Below are positions 39,277 through 39,665 of a stretch of 39,665 bases of DNA, piece by piece (the stretch's first letter is position 1; every line of letters begins with the position of its first letter). Both the position numbers and the translations under genes were made by a program. The stretch covers positions 1 through 39,665 of the forward strand of contig JACOSC010000122.1 of the NCBI GenBank assembly GCA_016179055.1, in the 5' to 3' direction. This stretch comes from Acidobacteriota bacterium. GTDB taxonomy: Bacteria; Acidobacteriota; UBA6911; JACOSC01. The notes beneath the pieces are model-generated. The model was not told the origin of the DNA, made no database searches, and saw only the letters and a list, made by a program, of their open reading frames with translations.

Positions 39277-39665
39277 GCCTTATGAAATAGCGATCTAAAC
39301 CGGAAGTGGAAAGCTAACAAAAAGCCTGGCCAGCGTCCAGTGGCGAGGTTAGTAGGCACCACAGAGACACAGAGGCCGCCGAGAAGCAAAGAAATGGATT
39401 TGACCAAGATTACAGAACAAAATAGGCGACCCCACCCAGGTATTTTCAGATCCGTGGTTGGCTTTCCGGTTTTGGTATCCTGTACGATTATTGGTGCTGA
39501 AAAACGATTCGGTCGTAGAGTGAAGTACTTGAGAGTGCCAAGTTGTCCACTAGCCGGCCAGTCGTAGACCCTCAGCCCTGCCTACATCTATCCGTTCGAT
39601 GAGGAATTTTGTGAAAGGAGACCCCTGCCGGTTACCCACGAGAAATTCGGGAAGGCTTATCCTGA
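39277..39665. other. Window end without a supported gene
   Basis: Contains ACCACAGAGACACAGAGG-type repeat text at 39358-39375, like that near 23560. GAAAGGAGA at 39612-39620 resembles a ribosome site just before the window ends, so a plus-strand gene could start here, but nothing can be identified. Confidence 0.4.

Noticed and set aside
39340..39567. 75-codon frame at the window end
   Set aside because: Begins inside common repeat text and shows no family features.

Overview
The window is about 39.7 kb of bacterial chromosome with roughly balanced base composition and about 25 supported genes. It also holds a large amount of non-coding palindromic repeat DNA. The gene set suggests a free-living, Gram-negative-type heterotroph: a SurA/PpiC-like peptidyl-prolyl isomerase, a YceI protein, a prepilin peptidase, several exported peptidases and an amidohydrolase, a bacillithiol-reductase-like (YpdA) flavoprotein, and a subtilase ending in VVWGN repeats. 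The combination recalls Acidobacteriota or a neighbouring deep-branching phylum. No rRNA or other phylogenetic marker settles this, so the assignment is an inference.

Layout. 1-600: an AhpD-type gene interrupted by one TGA exactly at the second cysteine of its CxxC site, with a SECIS-like hairpin just downstream (selenocysteine candidate or pseudogene). 727-3759 (minus): a two-gene unit with a zinc-ribbon membrane protein followed by a 765-residue fusion of a flavoprotein reductase to a membrane 4Fe-4S ferredoxin. 4018-4550: repeat cluster 1. 4686-6450 (minus): YceI and a MazEF-type toxin-antitoxin pair with a clear promoter. 6605-10203 (minus): a YfhO-family membrane protein and Hsp20. 10622-11275 (plus): an exported protein of unknown function. 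11319-17336 (minus): carB, a SurA-like isomerase and citrate synthase. 17660-18011 (minus): tmRNA. 18277-20652 (plus): prepilin peptidase and an orphan histidine kinase. 20740-24633 (minus): an M28 peptidase with PDZ domain, a HAD phosphatase and an exported hypothetical protein. 25433-27451 (plus): exported subtilase. 27571-28254: repeat elements 2 and 3. 28427-29863 (plus): exported amidohydrolase. 29934-33827 (minus): a methyltransferase and a 990-residue M28-type peptidase. 33910-34411: repeat element 4. 34469-36376 (plus): YpdA-like reductase and 3-hydroxybutyryl-CoA dehydrogenase. 36951-37991 (plus): sugar-nucleotide pyrophosphorylase. 38224-39276 (minus): a SIS-domain sugar-phosphate isomerase-like protein.

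Genes are mostly single or in pairs. Shared themes are peptide and amide hydrolysis outside the cytoplasm (S8, M28, amidohydrolase), thiol/peroxide and electron-transfer redox (AhpD-like, YpdA-like, flavoprotein-ferredoxin fusion), and sugar-nucleotide/hexosamine supply (nucleotidyltransferase, SIS protein).

The most distinctive features are two. The first is the in-frame TGA of the AhpD-like gene. The second is a family of four intergenic elements, each a mirror-symmetric series of at least six small hairpins. Their stems differ between copies but stay paired, while a GCGCAGCG-type loop is largely kept. A second repeat family, a palindrome of about 28 bases, has inserted over the 3' end of carB and supplies its last codons and stop.
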